Of a stretch of 64,000 nt of DNA, positions 24,825 to 34,759 are shown piece after piece (the stretch's first letter is position 1; every line of letters begins with the position of its first letter). The stretch lies in the NCBI GenBank assembly GCA_011799875.1, contig CM022303.1:65800171-65864170 (forward strand), written 5' to 3'. The position numbers and the translations under genes were made by a program. The notes beneath the pieces were generated by a model that was given only the letters and a program-made list of their open reading frames with translations, made no database searches and was not told where the DNA came from. This DNA is from Thinopyrum elongatum. Lineage: Eukaryota > Streptophyta > Magnoliopsida > Poales > Poaceae.

Positions 24825-26584
24825 TGTTGGGAAACCTTGCATGGAAAACAAAAATTTTCTACGCCCACGCAAGATCTATCAAGGAGATGGATAGCAACGA
24901 GAGGGAAGAGTGTGTCTACGTACCCTCGTAGACCATAAGCAGAAGCGTTTCACAACGCGGTTGATGTAGTCGAACTTCTTCGCGCTCAAACCGATCAAGT
25001 ACCGAACGTACGACACCTTCGAGTTCTGCACATGTTCAGCTTGGTAACGTCCTCGCCTTCTTGATCCGGCAAGACGGGCGAAGTGGTAGATGAGTTCCGT
25101 TAGCACGACGGCGTGGTGATGGTGATGGTGAAGTGATCTTCGCATGGCTTCGCCTAAGCACTACGGAAATATGACCGGGGGTGTAAACGGTGGAGGGGGG
25201 CGCCGCACACGGGTGGGCAATTGTCTTAGGTGTGCTAGGCGCCCCCGTCGTCATATATATAGGTGGGAGGGAGAGGTGAGAGGCCAAGGGGCGCCCCAAG
25301 TAGGTCCGAATCCTACTTGGGCTCCTGCCGTTGGCCGCACCCCCCTGCCATGTTTGTCGGAGGGGGAAGGAAAGAAGGGGGGAGAGGGAAGGAAGTGGGA
25401 ATCCTAATCCACACTTACCTTTCCCTTCTCCCCTTTCCTTCTCCTCCTTAGGCCGGCCCATATGGGGGGCACACCAGCCCCTTGTGGCTGGTGCATTTCC
25501 CCTCTTGGCCCATAAGGCCCATATCTTTTGCTGGGGGGTGTCCGAAACCCCTTCCGGTGACCCGATAAGTACACGGTACCCCCCGAAACACTTCCGGTGT
25601 CCGAATACTATCGTCCTATATATCAATATTTACCTCTCGACCATTTCGAGACTCCTCGTCATGTCCGTGATCTCATCCGGGACTCCGAACAACATTCTGT
25701 CACCAAATCACATAACTTATATAATACTATATCGTCATCGAACGTTAAGCCTGCGGACCCTACGGGTTCGAGAATTATGTAGACATGACCGAGACACCTC
25801 TCCGGTCAATAACCAATAGTGGAACCTGGATGCCCATTTTGGCTCCTACATATTCTACGAAGATCTTTATCGGTCGAACCGTTATGACAACATACGTAAT
25901 TCCCTTTGTCCATCGGTATGTTACTTGCCCGAGATTCGATCGTCGATATCTTCATACCTAGTTCAATATCGTTACTGACAAGTCTCTTTACTCATTCCGT
26001 AATACATCACGCCGTGACCAACTCCTTAGTCGTTTGCTTGCAAGCTTATGATGTGTATTACCGAGAGGGCCCAGAGATACCTCCCCGATACTCGGAGTGA
26101 CAAATCCTAATCTCGATCTATGCCAACTCAACAAACACCTTCGGAGATACCTGTAGAGCATCTTTATAATCTCCCAGTTACATTATGACGTTTGATAGCA
26201 CACAAGGTATTCCTCTGGTATCCGGGAGTTGCATAATCTCATAGTCGAAGGAATAAGTATTTGACATGAAGAAAGCAATAGCAATAAAACTGAACTATCA
26301 TTATGTTAAGCTAACGGATGGGTCTTGTCCATCACATCATTCTCCTAATGATGTGATCCCGTTATCAAATGACAACTTATGTCCATGGTTAGGAAACCTT
26401 AACTATCTTTGATCAACGAGCTAGTCAAGTGGAGGCTCACTAGGGACACAGTGTTTGTTTATGTATTCACACATGTATTTAGGTTTCGATCAATACAATT
26501 CTAGCATGAATAATAAACCTTTATCATGAATAAGGAAATATAAAATAACAACTTTATTATTGCCTCTAGGGCATATTTCCTTCA
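24825..26584 (-). repeat. Copia 2 5' LTR
   Basis: It starts tgttggg at 24825 and ends ccttca at 26584, followed by TSD atatc (26585-26589). As the 5' LTR on the - strand it would carry the promoter. Next to it inside is the altered primer binding site near 24806-24822. Confidence 0.93.
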
Positions 26585-27478
26585 ATATCTGCCCCCTTTG
26601 TTGTGTGGAACGCGATGATGGATTCCATGCGTTGTGCAGGTGCCCCCTGGAAAGAGAGCTCTGGCGTGCTATGGCCTTGGCCTGGAATATTCCCAAGGTG
26701 GAGTCCGTCCATAACACAGGTCCAGAGTGGATATATTCACTGTTGGACCCATTGGATGACTCGGCAAGACTGGTGGTGCTTATGACCATGTGGAGAATAT
26801 GGCATGTCCGCAATGAGATCACAGACGACAAGGTGCCACCCAAAGTTGAGGCATCTGGGCATTTTTTGCAGGGTATATTAATTCGCTTATCTGCATTCAA
26901 CAACACCCCAATGATGACCTAGAGAAAGGAAAGATGGTGGTCTTGGCCTCACCATTGCGCGCCATACCAAGCACGGTGCCCAAGGTGCGCGCGCACTGGG
27001 TATCCCCCGAGCCAGGTTGGGCAAAGCTGAACACAGACGGAAGCTACATCGCGGCTACAAGTGCAGCGGGAGGAGGTATGATCCTGCGTGATGATAGAGG
27101 TGAGATCATCTACAGTGCATGTAGGGAACTCCGCAAATGTGATAATGCCCTGGAGGCGAAGTTAGCATCATGCAGAGAAGGGTTGGCGTTGGCTGTGCAT
27201 CGTACCACCTTACCTATTTTGGTTGAGATTGATAGTGCGGAGGCGGTGTCCATATGATCGCAGGACGTGAGGCGGACAAATCAGTGCATCGTGCACTCAT
27301 AGAGGAGATCCGTAGGTTGGCTGATCTTGTGGCTAGAGAGATTTCTTTTATACATTGTAGCCGCTCTCCGAACATTGTTAGTCATGAGCTGGCCGCTTAT
27401 GGCCGTAGTACGCCATGCACCGCAGTTTGGCTCGGTGCCGGGATGGACTTCATTGTAAAACTGGCTTTGGCTTGAGGC
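26585..27478 (+). pseudogene. LINE A zinc finger and RNase H domains, broken
   Basis: It resumes in frame after the Copia: CPLCCVERDDGFHALCRCPLE (zf-RVT, C-x2-C...H-x3-C pattern) and MTMWRIWHVRNEITDD. It shifts frame near 26920 into an RNase H domain, KLNTDGSYIAATSAAGGGMI..., with candidate acidic residues D (NTDGS), E (NALEAKL) and D (EIDSAEAV). A TGA at about 27256 breaks VSI from IAGREADKS, and the domain ends with NIVSHELAAYGR. A terminal RNase H is typical of plant L1 ORF2 proteins. Confidence 0.88.
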
Positions 27479-27521
27479 TTCCTTGACTAATTAAATTCTA
27501 TTTTTTCCCGCAAAAAAAAAG

Positions 27522-29200
27522 AGGTAGTTTTGTCTACAGTACAAAATTCCAATGGTGTCTGATCTTGACAAAATTGGCAGCCACGTGTGGGGCATCTCTT
27601 ATATTTATATATTTGTGTGTCTGTTTTTTCTGAACACGGTACACGTAGATGTTCGTACATACGCACGCGCACACGAGAAACGTTGTATTTGGTGACCTCC
27701 TTTCATTCTGGTAGTTTTGTCTACAGTACAAAATTCCAATCGTGTCCGATCTTGACAAAACTGGCAGCCACGTGTGGGCCATCTCTTATATTTACTAGGA
27801 AATATGCCCGTGCGTTGCAACGGGAGAAAAATAATCAGATTATGCAGATGTGGTAGAGATAAAAAAAAGGTCTGAATCAAATGTCAGGACGAGATAAGGA
27901 CTTTTAAAATGTCATTTCATAAACTATGCTTGAATGTCATGATGAGATACGGGACTTTTAAAAAGTTATTTTAAAAATTAAAAATGTGATTGCCTTATAA
28001 CGACTTGATTTTCTAAGGCACCACGATGACATATTTTTTGGCTGAGCAAACTGCATTGACGGACCATGCCTGAGCTAGACTGGTGAATGATGTGTCTCGC
28101 CTTGGCCTAGCGTTGCGGTGTTTTCCATAACCAGTAAAACTATAGTATCAAAATAAACATAGTTGTGTATGGAGGCGAATTAACATCTAGTCATTTTTAT
28201 ATAGTTTAGAAAAACGAACCCATAGGAAGTTGTGTGAATTTTGTGGGCTCAGCGCTGCTCAGAACAAGGAAACGTTTCACTTAGCCTCGTGCGAGAGACT
28301 ACGTAAAATCGTAAAAATGGCCTCTACAGAGCCCCTAATAAAACCTCTACATAAGTGATGGTTTGTTTTTTTTCGTTATTTATGGAACTGTGTCAAATTT
28401 TTCAGTTTTTTTTAAAATTTCATGGACATTTTTTAAAATTACCGAACATCTTTTGAATACACGATAATTTCTTAAAAATCATGAACATCTTTTGTTTCAC
28501 AAACATTTTTTGAAGTAAATATTTTTTTAATAATATGCGAACAGTTTTTTGAAATCACGAACATTTTATGATTTCTCGATATATTTTTTCAAAACATGCA
28601 AATTTTATAAATTTGTATTTTTTGGAAATCCTGAATTGATTTAAAGAATGAAAAAACAGAAATGATAAAGAAAAGGTAAAAATTGAAATAAAAAAACAGG
28701 GGCGTCACGACTGGCAAATGGGCCAGCCCATTACCGCATGTGGGGAGTAGGAGGCCTTAACCACTATGCTGCTTGCATGCTCGTGGCATATGAGTATATC
28801 ATTGTAAAAGTAACGAACCTGACGGCGTTTTTGAAAAAAAAATCGTTTTTATCCACTTATAGTTGCATGGTGGGTAATTATTAACAACTTTGAGGCCAAT
28901 TTTCATGACGGACGACCAGAAGCAATAGCTCTTTTATTAGTAGGTAGAGATATATTTGTGCGTCCGAATTTTCTTAACACGGTACACGCAGACGTTCGTA
29001 TATACGCACGCGCACACAAGAAACGTTGTATTTGGTGACCTCCTGTCATTGAGGTAGTTTTGTCTACAGTACAAAATTCCAATCGTGTCTGATCTTAACA
29101 AAACGGGCAGCCACATATGGGCCATCTCTTATATTTATATATTTGTGTGTCTGATTTTTTTTAACACGGTAGAGTAGACGCTCACAAATACGCACATACA
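27522..29200 (+). repeat. 187-bp tandem repeat array, interrupted by Helitron 1
   Basis: The marker gtagttttgtctacagtac occurs at 27524, 27711 and 29054. The first spacing is 187. The second is 1,343, and subtracting the 1,156-bp Helitron gives 187 again. The unit also holds ggcagccacgtgtgggccat, cttatatttatatatttgtg and cggtacacg..gacgttcgta. About 2.8 units remain, starting directly after the LINE A poly-A and fading near 29200. No coding function is evident. Confidence 0.88.
27795..28950 (-). mobile_element. Helitron 1 (non-autonomous), 1,156 bp
   Basis: On the - strand the 5' end is TCTCTACCTACTAATAAA (28950 leftward). The 3' end is a hairpin CCCGT-TGCAACGC-ACGGG followed by CATATTTC and CTAG ending at 27795. 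The flanks are A (5') and T (3'), the Helitron A|T target. Removing it joins cttatattta to tatatttgtg, which is the uninterrupted sequence in the neighbouring repeat unit at 27600. There is no Rep or helicase. The inside is AT-rich with a tRNA-like stretch near 28740-28775 common in such elements. Confidence 0.92.
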
Positions 29201-30857
29201 GTGACGAATCTAGCATGACAATGGACGGTAAGCTCAAAAGATCAATTTACTAAACTTAATTAGCAAATGCATTGCAATTATTCTATTTAAAGCACCTTGA
29301 TATAATTGTCATGTGTTATATTTAGCTGACATGGAATTTTGGAGGGTAGGCTTGAGCCTATTGAAGCCCCCTAGTAGAAACGCCATTGCGTACGTACACT
29401 CAGTGGTGGAGGGCCGAACTTTTTTGGGGTGGGGTGAACTCTAAGCCATAAAAATTTGACGCAAAAACCAAAAGAACTATTAAGCAAAATAAAATTGATG
29501 CAAAACCAACATAGATAATACTCACAACAGTGCACACGAGTTTCATACTTGAATAGTGATTCTTTGTTGCGACTGCATCTAACATTCTTAAGAAGTTGCT
29601 CCTCACTTCTAGCTATTCTCTCACCATGCACACTGTCCACATCAGCTTTTATGCCACGTCATCGTTCAGTTTGCAAAATCAGCTAATCATTCTTATTCCC
29701 CTACGGTCATGCGTTGAAAAGAAAAACTGTATTTTCCCTCTACCACAGCAGCCGCTCATCCCAGGGATTTCAATCCATCCCGCACGGCCGGCCGCCCCAA
29801 CAAATCTGCAGCGCCGGGCTACACTCCCCCCTCCGATCTCATCGCTTGCGCCCACGGTGACTTCGCCTCCACCATGACACCACCGGAGCGCCTCCCATCC
29901 GGCGCACTTCCTCCTCTCCTCCCTCCGGTCTCCTCCTCCTCCCTCGCTGTGCCCAGCCATGATGCCTCCGCCGCGCCACAGGCAGAGTGCCGGCTGTCCG
30001 CCGCGCTTCCCCCTCTCCCTCATCCGGTCACCTCCTCCCGCTGCGCGCTGCGCCCACGGCGCCCACGCATCCACCGTGCCCCCCATGCGCGCCGCCACCC
30101 CTGTTCGCCTCCTCCGCCACCAGACTGACTCCCGGTCCCAACTTCAAGCCGCCGCCGCTGCTCACCGCGCCATTAGCCGCTCCCGTCGCTCGCGTATCGC
30201 CCCGGCTGTCCGCCAAGCTTCCTTCCCTCCCTCCTCCGGTCACCTCCTCCCGCTGCGCGCTGCGCCGATCCCTTCGCTCGCGTATCGACCGCAGTTGGGA
30301 CGCGGGTTGTCCGCCATGGTCACCGTCTACCCAGAATGGACCATCTGTACATCGTTCCTCTGCTCCGCGGCGTCGATGGCGAGGAGCCCGATTCAAAGGT
30401 GAGGTGAGCACAGCCGCATTTACTTCACTGCTGCTCGCTAGGCTTCTGAAGCTGTAGGTCCTTAATTTTTTTGTTTGCTGACACCAAACCACACAGCCCA
30501 CTTCGTGGACGCCTCTGCAGCCCAATGCTCCAAACCCATGCCGTTTATCTTCTCCGTTGCCATGGCTGAAACCCTTCCGCTGCTGGTCATTAGTGATTGA
30601 CGCTTCACTTCCTCTCCCCACGATCTCTGCACAAGAAATTGATGGATTCCTCTTTAAATTCGGTGCTCCACCTAAACTCACTTTGTACCAATCGTCCTCC
30701 ATACGGTTGGGCTGTCTGCCATACCGCTCATACCCATACCAGTGGTGAGCAACTCCCTCCCCTGTCCTTCTCAACATTCCTATGACATGTTGCAAGTTGA
30801 ATCACAATGTTGGACTTCCTCAGGTACTGAATGAATTGGACGCGAGGGCCCCCATCT
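29201..30857. other. Unassigned DNA with a GC-rich, promoter-like block
   Basis: 29201-29690 holds nothing recognised; cagtgacgaatctag at about 29210 and cagtggtggagg at about 29400 vaguely recall hAT-type ends but are not paired. 29750-30460 is rich in ccg, ctcc and gcc with ORFs open on both strands, the pattern of a 5' UTR/CpG region, not of a conserved protein. 30460-30857 shows nothing firm. Confidence 0.35.
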
Positions 30858-31320
30858 TGGTTGTTCTTCCCCAGCTGCATACCCAAAAGCCTTGAATTTA
30901 CGGCACCTATAGGTGAATCATGTTGCCATGTATTGCTAAATCTGAATTTTTGTGTTCCTGATTACTATCTGAAGCTAACTGCTGTTTTGGAACCGAATTT
31001 ACCGCACCTATAGGTGAATCCTGTTGCCATGTATTGCTAATTCTGATTTTTTGTGTTCTTGATCTTGGTTGTTCTTTCCTAGCTGCATACCCTTCCCCAG
31101 CTGCATACCCAAAAGCCTTGAATTTACGGCACCTATAGGTGAATCATGTTGCCATGTATTGCTAAATCTGAATTTTTGTGTTCCTGATTACTATCTGAAG
31201 CTAACTGCTGTTTTGGAACCGAATTTACTGCACCTATAGGTGAATCCTGTTGCCATGTATTGCTAATTCTGAATTTTTGTGTTCTTGATTACTATATGAA
31301 GTTAACTGCTATTTTAGAAT
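30858..31320 (+). repeat. 101-bp repeats within a 226-bp duplication
   Basis: The marker gaattta(c)..gcacctataggtgaatc occurs at 30894, 30995, 31120 and 31221. Spacing inside each pair is 101, and the pairs are 226 apart (30894 to 31120, 30995 to 31221). So a pair of 101-bp units plus a spacer (agctgcatacccaaaagcc) was duplicated as a block. Copies differ by few bases. No frame is conserved. Confidence 0.85.
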
Positions 31321-32024
31321 TTTGGTATGCTTCATTAATTTTGCCTCATGGCATATAGTGGTTGAATAAAAAATCTAGAATTCCTCAAGTCTTGGACGAT
31401 TTGAACACCTGGGTAGTGATCTTGGTTGTTCTACACTCTACGTAGCCAGACATCCCATCCTACAGGTACATACTATTCCATCCATCACTAATTCTTCAAT
31501 TTAGTTTGGCTAGATTGAATACTTAGAATACTCGAAAAGAAAAAGATTGAATACTTAGCTCTGCATTTTATTAATTTCCTCTGTTCTGAAATTTTGTTTA
31601 TTTCTAGCGAAGCATTCTATTTATTTACCCTGTTCTGAATTTTTGTTTGTTTATGGTAGGAGAATCCATATGCCTTGCATTCATCCCCTGCATTTTACAT
31701 AGGTTTTGTGAGAGCGTTCTTTAGTCTCTTCACACCATCCCCCTACGTTTGCCGACATCCCATCCTACAGGTACATACTATTCCTACAGGTATAGCTCTC
31801 ATATGCTGGCAACCTCCACACACACAGACAAAAAAAGAGGAGCAGCACTGTTTGTATTGAAACTACATGGAGAAACTGATAGAAATGTTCAGCAAGTGGG
31901 ACAAAAAACAACTAGATATATGCTAATTTCTGATAGTACTTTCGGTCACTGGGACAAGGGTCTTTGTCATGTCGAGTGTACAAAATGTTCTAGCTTTACC
32001 TTTTATTTGCTAATTCTTGCACAA
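31321..32024. other. Unassigned AT-rich DNA
   Basis: Short duplicated phrases such as ccgacatcccatcctacaggtacatacta (31448-31476 against 31750-31780, shown here only as a position pair) suggest an old internal duplication. No gene, promoter or TE end is recognised. Confidence 0.3.
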
Positions 32025-33520
32025 TCCTCTACCTATAATATAACTTTATGTATTACTTCCCATGACCTATAGCTGAAAACCTCGCCAATATGAGTTTTTC
32101 TGTTCAAATATTTACAGTTCTAAATATTATCCGTACCCACCGGCGCAGACAATAAAAATGCAGCAAACAACTATGAAAAGACAGACTAAAACAAACGTGC
32201 ATACAAAGGTACTGTATATTATGTACCTCGAGTTTTTTATTCAAACATTCAGAACTTCTAATATATGTTGCATTTTTAACAATACTACGTATCACATTTC
32301 ATGTAGGCAACTTCCACAATGCTCATACAGCCAAGTTCCGCAGTGCTCCAAACGACAAATAATCGAGAATGTTCAACTTCCACAGTGCTTTCACACTGCC
32401 AGCCAACAACAATAATTTTTTTTGTTGCTCAACTTCTATTGTAACCGGGAATGTTCTCATACCCAGTACCTTTATATTGTAACCAAGATGTGTACTCATA
32501 TGTACTTTTGGTTTCATGCAAGCGACTTCAAATTTTCTTCCAATATTTGCAAACTTGTACTGATCAATAATGGATAAACTGCTATAAATGGGCCATATTT
32601 TTTTATAAACTGTACAATCATGCATGCATGTAAAATATTGATTCCTACATTAACACCTCAAATGGTTGTTATATATTACAATCACAATGTAAGTAACACT
32701 TGCCAGTTTCTAAAAATACATTGCTAAGTTAATTATGTATTAAAGGTTTTTAAAACGTATGTCGGTTAGACTCTATAAATTCACTCATTGCTAAGTTAAT
32801 CATGTATTAAGCATTTATAAAACTTCTTTCAGTTAGACACTCTTACAAATGCATGCCACCTATATAATAATACCCCCTATAAAACCTACAACTACAAGAA
32901 ATTCTTTTCTGCCACTAAAAATTGACTATTGTCAAATACATGGACAACCAGCACGAAGGCAAAAGGTATGTCTATTACATGCAAAGTTCTTTCACCAGTT
33001 TCATGTCTATGATATTTCACAATTTGCCCTCCTACTTCTGTATAGGATGCAACCTTATGCAACAAAGAATGTTCTACCCTCTTCATCAACTTATGCAGCA
33101 AGAAAAACTCACAAGAAGTACATGGAGGCAAATGCAGACATGAAAAATGCCACTAAATCCCCAACATGGATCACTTTGAAAGACGAGGTGTGTGAAGACA
33201 ACACAACAAACCTACTCCAGGAACATCCATTCAGGTCCACCAAATACATCTTCAAGTACATGACGAAAGGATTTAAACATGTCCTAATTGTCCTCGATGA
33301 AGAAGATAACCACATGGACAACTTCAAGGAATTATAAACCAACATTATGCTACTTATGTTCCAAGACTATGCAAAAATAAACTAATCAAGCACAATAAAT
33401 CTCTTATATTTGTATTTTCATGCTAATAGTGTTAATCGGAATATCCACGTTCCATTCAACCAAGTATCATCTTAACATATTGCCACCAATTCCCGCAGCA
33501 ACGCGTGGGGAATTGTCTAG
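32025..33520 (+). mobile_element. Helitron 4 (3' end clear, 5' end tentative)
   Basis: The 3' end is strong: CCAATTCCC and GGGAATTG form a stem around gcagcaacgcgt, then TCTAG ends at 33520 and the next base is T. I recognise cccgcagcaacgcg as a grass Helitron hairpin. The 5' end is uncertain: TCCTCTACCTATAATAT after an A at 32024 fits the pattern, but I cannot confirm it. It lies inside a hAT-type transposase remnant on its right side. Confidence 0.6.
32849..33337 (+). CDS. ORF of unknown function inside Helitron 4
   Basis: This is a 162-codon frame. Its C-terminal third contains TKYIFKYMTKGFKHVLIVLDE, which loosely resembles the KYxxKYxxKG segment of Helitron Rep proteins. Nothing else of a Rep domain (two-histidine motif, KDxxY-type tyrosine motif) is visible and no helicase follows. 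It could be a diverged Rep fragment or chance. A profile search would decide. Confidence 0.22.
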   Translation: MHATYIIIPPIKPTTTRNSFLPLKIDYCQIHGQPARRQKVCLLHAKFFHQFHVYDISQFALLLLYRMQPYATKNVLPSSSTYAARKTHKKYMEANADMKNATKSPTWITLKDEVCEDNTTNLLQEHPFRSTKYIFKYMTKGFKHVLIVLDEEDNHMDNFKEL

Positions 33521-34068
33521 TTTTTCCAATTATCATACCCTGATTTGGAGGAAACCTCATATTCAAATTTATCATCCATTCGGGCATGTTTGAAAAGACA
33601 ACAATGGTGGCAGTAAGCTTTTTTTTTTCCTTGGAAACACTATATTTCAACCATTCAAAGTCCTTATACCATACCGGCCGGAAACAACTTTCATCTTTAT
33701 TTGGTGGGAAATTGGGACATGTTAGATTGAGTTGGACCCATCTCTATGTAAGCAAATCTAACATCATCTCTAGTGCCGGGGTTAAATCCATCAAGTGGAA
33801 TGCGAAGTCCTGGATCATTATTTCTGTAATCCATAGAAGAAAACAGTTATACCTTCATCTTCTAGAACCTCAACATCTCCTCGACTATGGCTTCCACGGA
33901 ATTTGGAATCTCTTCTTCCAATTGTTCGAAGGGAAAGGAATTTGCATTCTCCGTTTTGACAGAATTCACTTGATTTTGATGAATGGATTGGCCCGGAGCG
34001 TTGCCACTTTCCCGGGTACTTGGATTGGAGCTACTGTGACCACCAATTACCTCAAAATATCTTTTTAA
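33521..34068 (-). pseudogene. TTF-type zinc-finger (hAT-family) transposase fragment
   Basis: The - strand, allowing frame changes, reads WVQLNLTCPNFPP, CFRPVWYKDFEWLKYSVSKE, then after an A run AYCHHCCLFKHARMD and GYDNWKK. This order (aromatic WF/YxDFxWLxYS, CxxC of the TTF finger, GYxNWKK) is typical of TTF-domain proteins related to hAT transposases (zinc finger MYM-type 1-like). Stops lie upstream, near 33850-33900. It is cut at 33521 by Helitron 4, so the dimerisation half is missing. Confidence 0.5.
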
Positions 34069-34256
34069 ATCTGCAATTCATCACATAAAATGCCACTAAT
34101 CACTGCCACTGCATTGTATTGTCAAACCATTATCTCGAAATGACACTAAAATTCAACAAAATTTACCTCTGCCCTTTATATTTGCTGGCCCTTTTCCCTT
34201 CATGTTCTTGTCCATCTTCTCGTTCTGACCATCGCCCTCATGTTGTCACACGAAAT

Positions 34257-34490
34257 TCTGCTGGCCGCCAGGAACGGCGCGCGCTTCTAGCCGTCAGGAA
34301 AGCTCACCCGCGGCCCCGCCCCCGCCCCCAGCGCACTCGGTGTTCCTGCTGGCCGCCGCCCCCACGCACTCTCCTGTAGTCCTGCTGGCCGTCGCCCCCA
34401 CGCACTCTCCTACATTCCTGCTGGCCGCCACCCCCACCCCCCGCACGGATGCAAAGCCTGTGCCTAAGCTCCTGCTGGCCGCCGCCCCTG
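34257..34490 (+). repeat. 36-bp minisatellite (tcctgctggccg...)
   Basis: Units begin at about 34343, 34379 and 34415 with a 36-bp period, with partial units near 34257 and 34470. The core is cctgctggccgccgcccccacgc-like. Frames look protein-like only because the unit is a multiple of 3. Confidence 0.75.
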
Positions 34491-34759
34491 CGCGCCGCCG
34501 TGGTGCGTGCCGTCGACTCTGTGCTCGAGCGAGGATCTCTGGAGCTGGTGTTTTGTGTGCGAGGCCTGGCTGTTTTCTAGTGAACGAGTGGATCGATCAA
34601 GCGTGGCACCAGCCCGTGACGGCCCAAGCACGATTCGTGGCCCAGAAAAACATTTCACCGTCAATTTTATAGATCGACACGATTTCAAGCGATCTACCGA
34701 TGTTTATGCGTACTAGGTAATTGCCCGTGCGTTGCTACGGGAGTCAACAATTTTCAACG

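Larger units (their letters stand above)
13716..26584 (-). mobile_element. Angela-like Copia retrotransposon 2, full length, nested insertion inside
   Basis: Two LTRs (13716-15470 and 24825-26584), an internal region with gag, protease, integrase and reverse transcriptase in Copia order on the - strand, and a 5-bp TSD (atatc) define a complete element. Its own length is about 8.6 kb after subtracting the 4,270-bp element at 16815-21084 and one TSD copy. By eye the LTRs agree at roughly nine positions in ten, so the insertion is not recent. All genes carry stops. Confidence 0.95.
10731..27521 (+). mobile_element. L1-type LINE A, 5' truncated and split by a Copia element
   Basis: ORF2-type domains follow in order: endonuclease C-terminal half, reverse transcriptase, zinc-finger (zf-RVT) and RNase H. 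A short 3' UTR ends in an A tract (27512-27520). The Copia element 13716-26584 interrupts it, and the LINE body resumes in frame at 26585. ORF1 and the first half of the endonuclease are missing, so the copy is 5' truncated near 10731. Own length is about 3.9 kb. I could not find a convincing TSD: the 3' flank is a 187-bp tandem repeat, the 5' flank is not. Confidence 0.88.

Noticed and set aside
10690..27535. TSD of LINE A: gaggttg (about 10713) against gaggtag (27521)
   Set aside because: Six of seven bases match, but the 3' flank is the 187-bp tandem repeat and the 5' flank is a different low-copy segment, so they are not two halves of one target.
28740..28775. tRNA-like gene inside Helitron 1 (also 39670-39715 in Helitron 3)
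   Set aside because: Only a B-box-like phrase (taaccacta, aacccgggc) is seen; I cannot draw a cloverleaf with acceptor and anticodon stems.
29207..29415. hAT-like ends cagtgacgaatctag and cagtggtggaggg
   Set aside because: Both are in the same orientation, not inverted, and no 8-bp TSD is seen.
29596..30795. Long proline/arginine-rich ORFs (for example 30028-30795 -)
   Set aside because: Mirror ORFs on both strands in a GC-rich block; no domain and no splice-consistent continuation.
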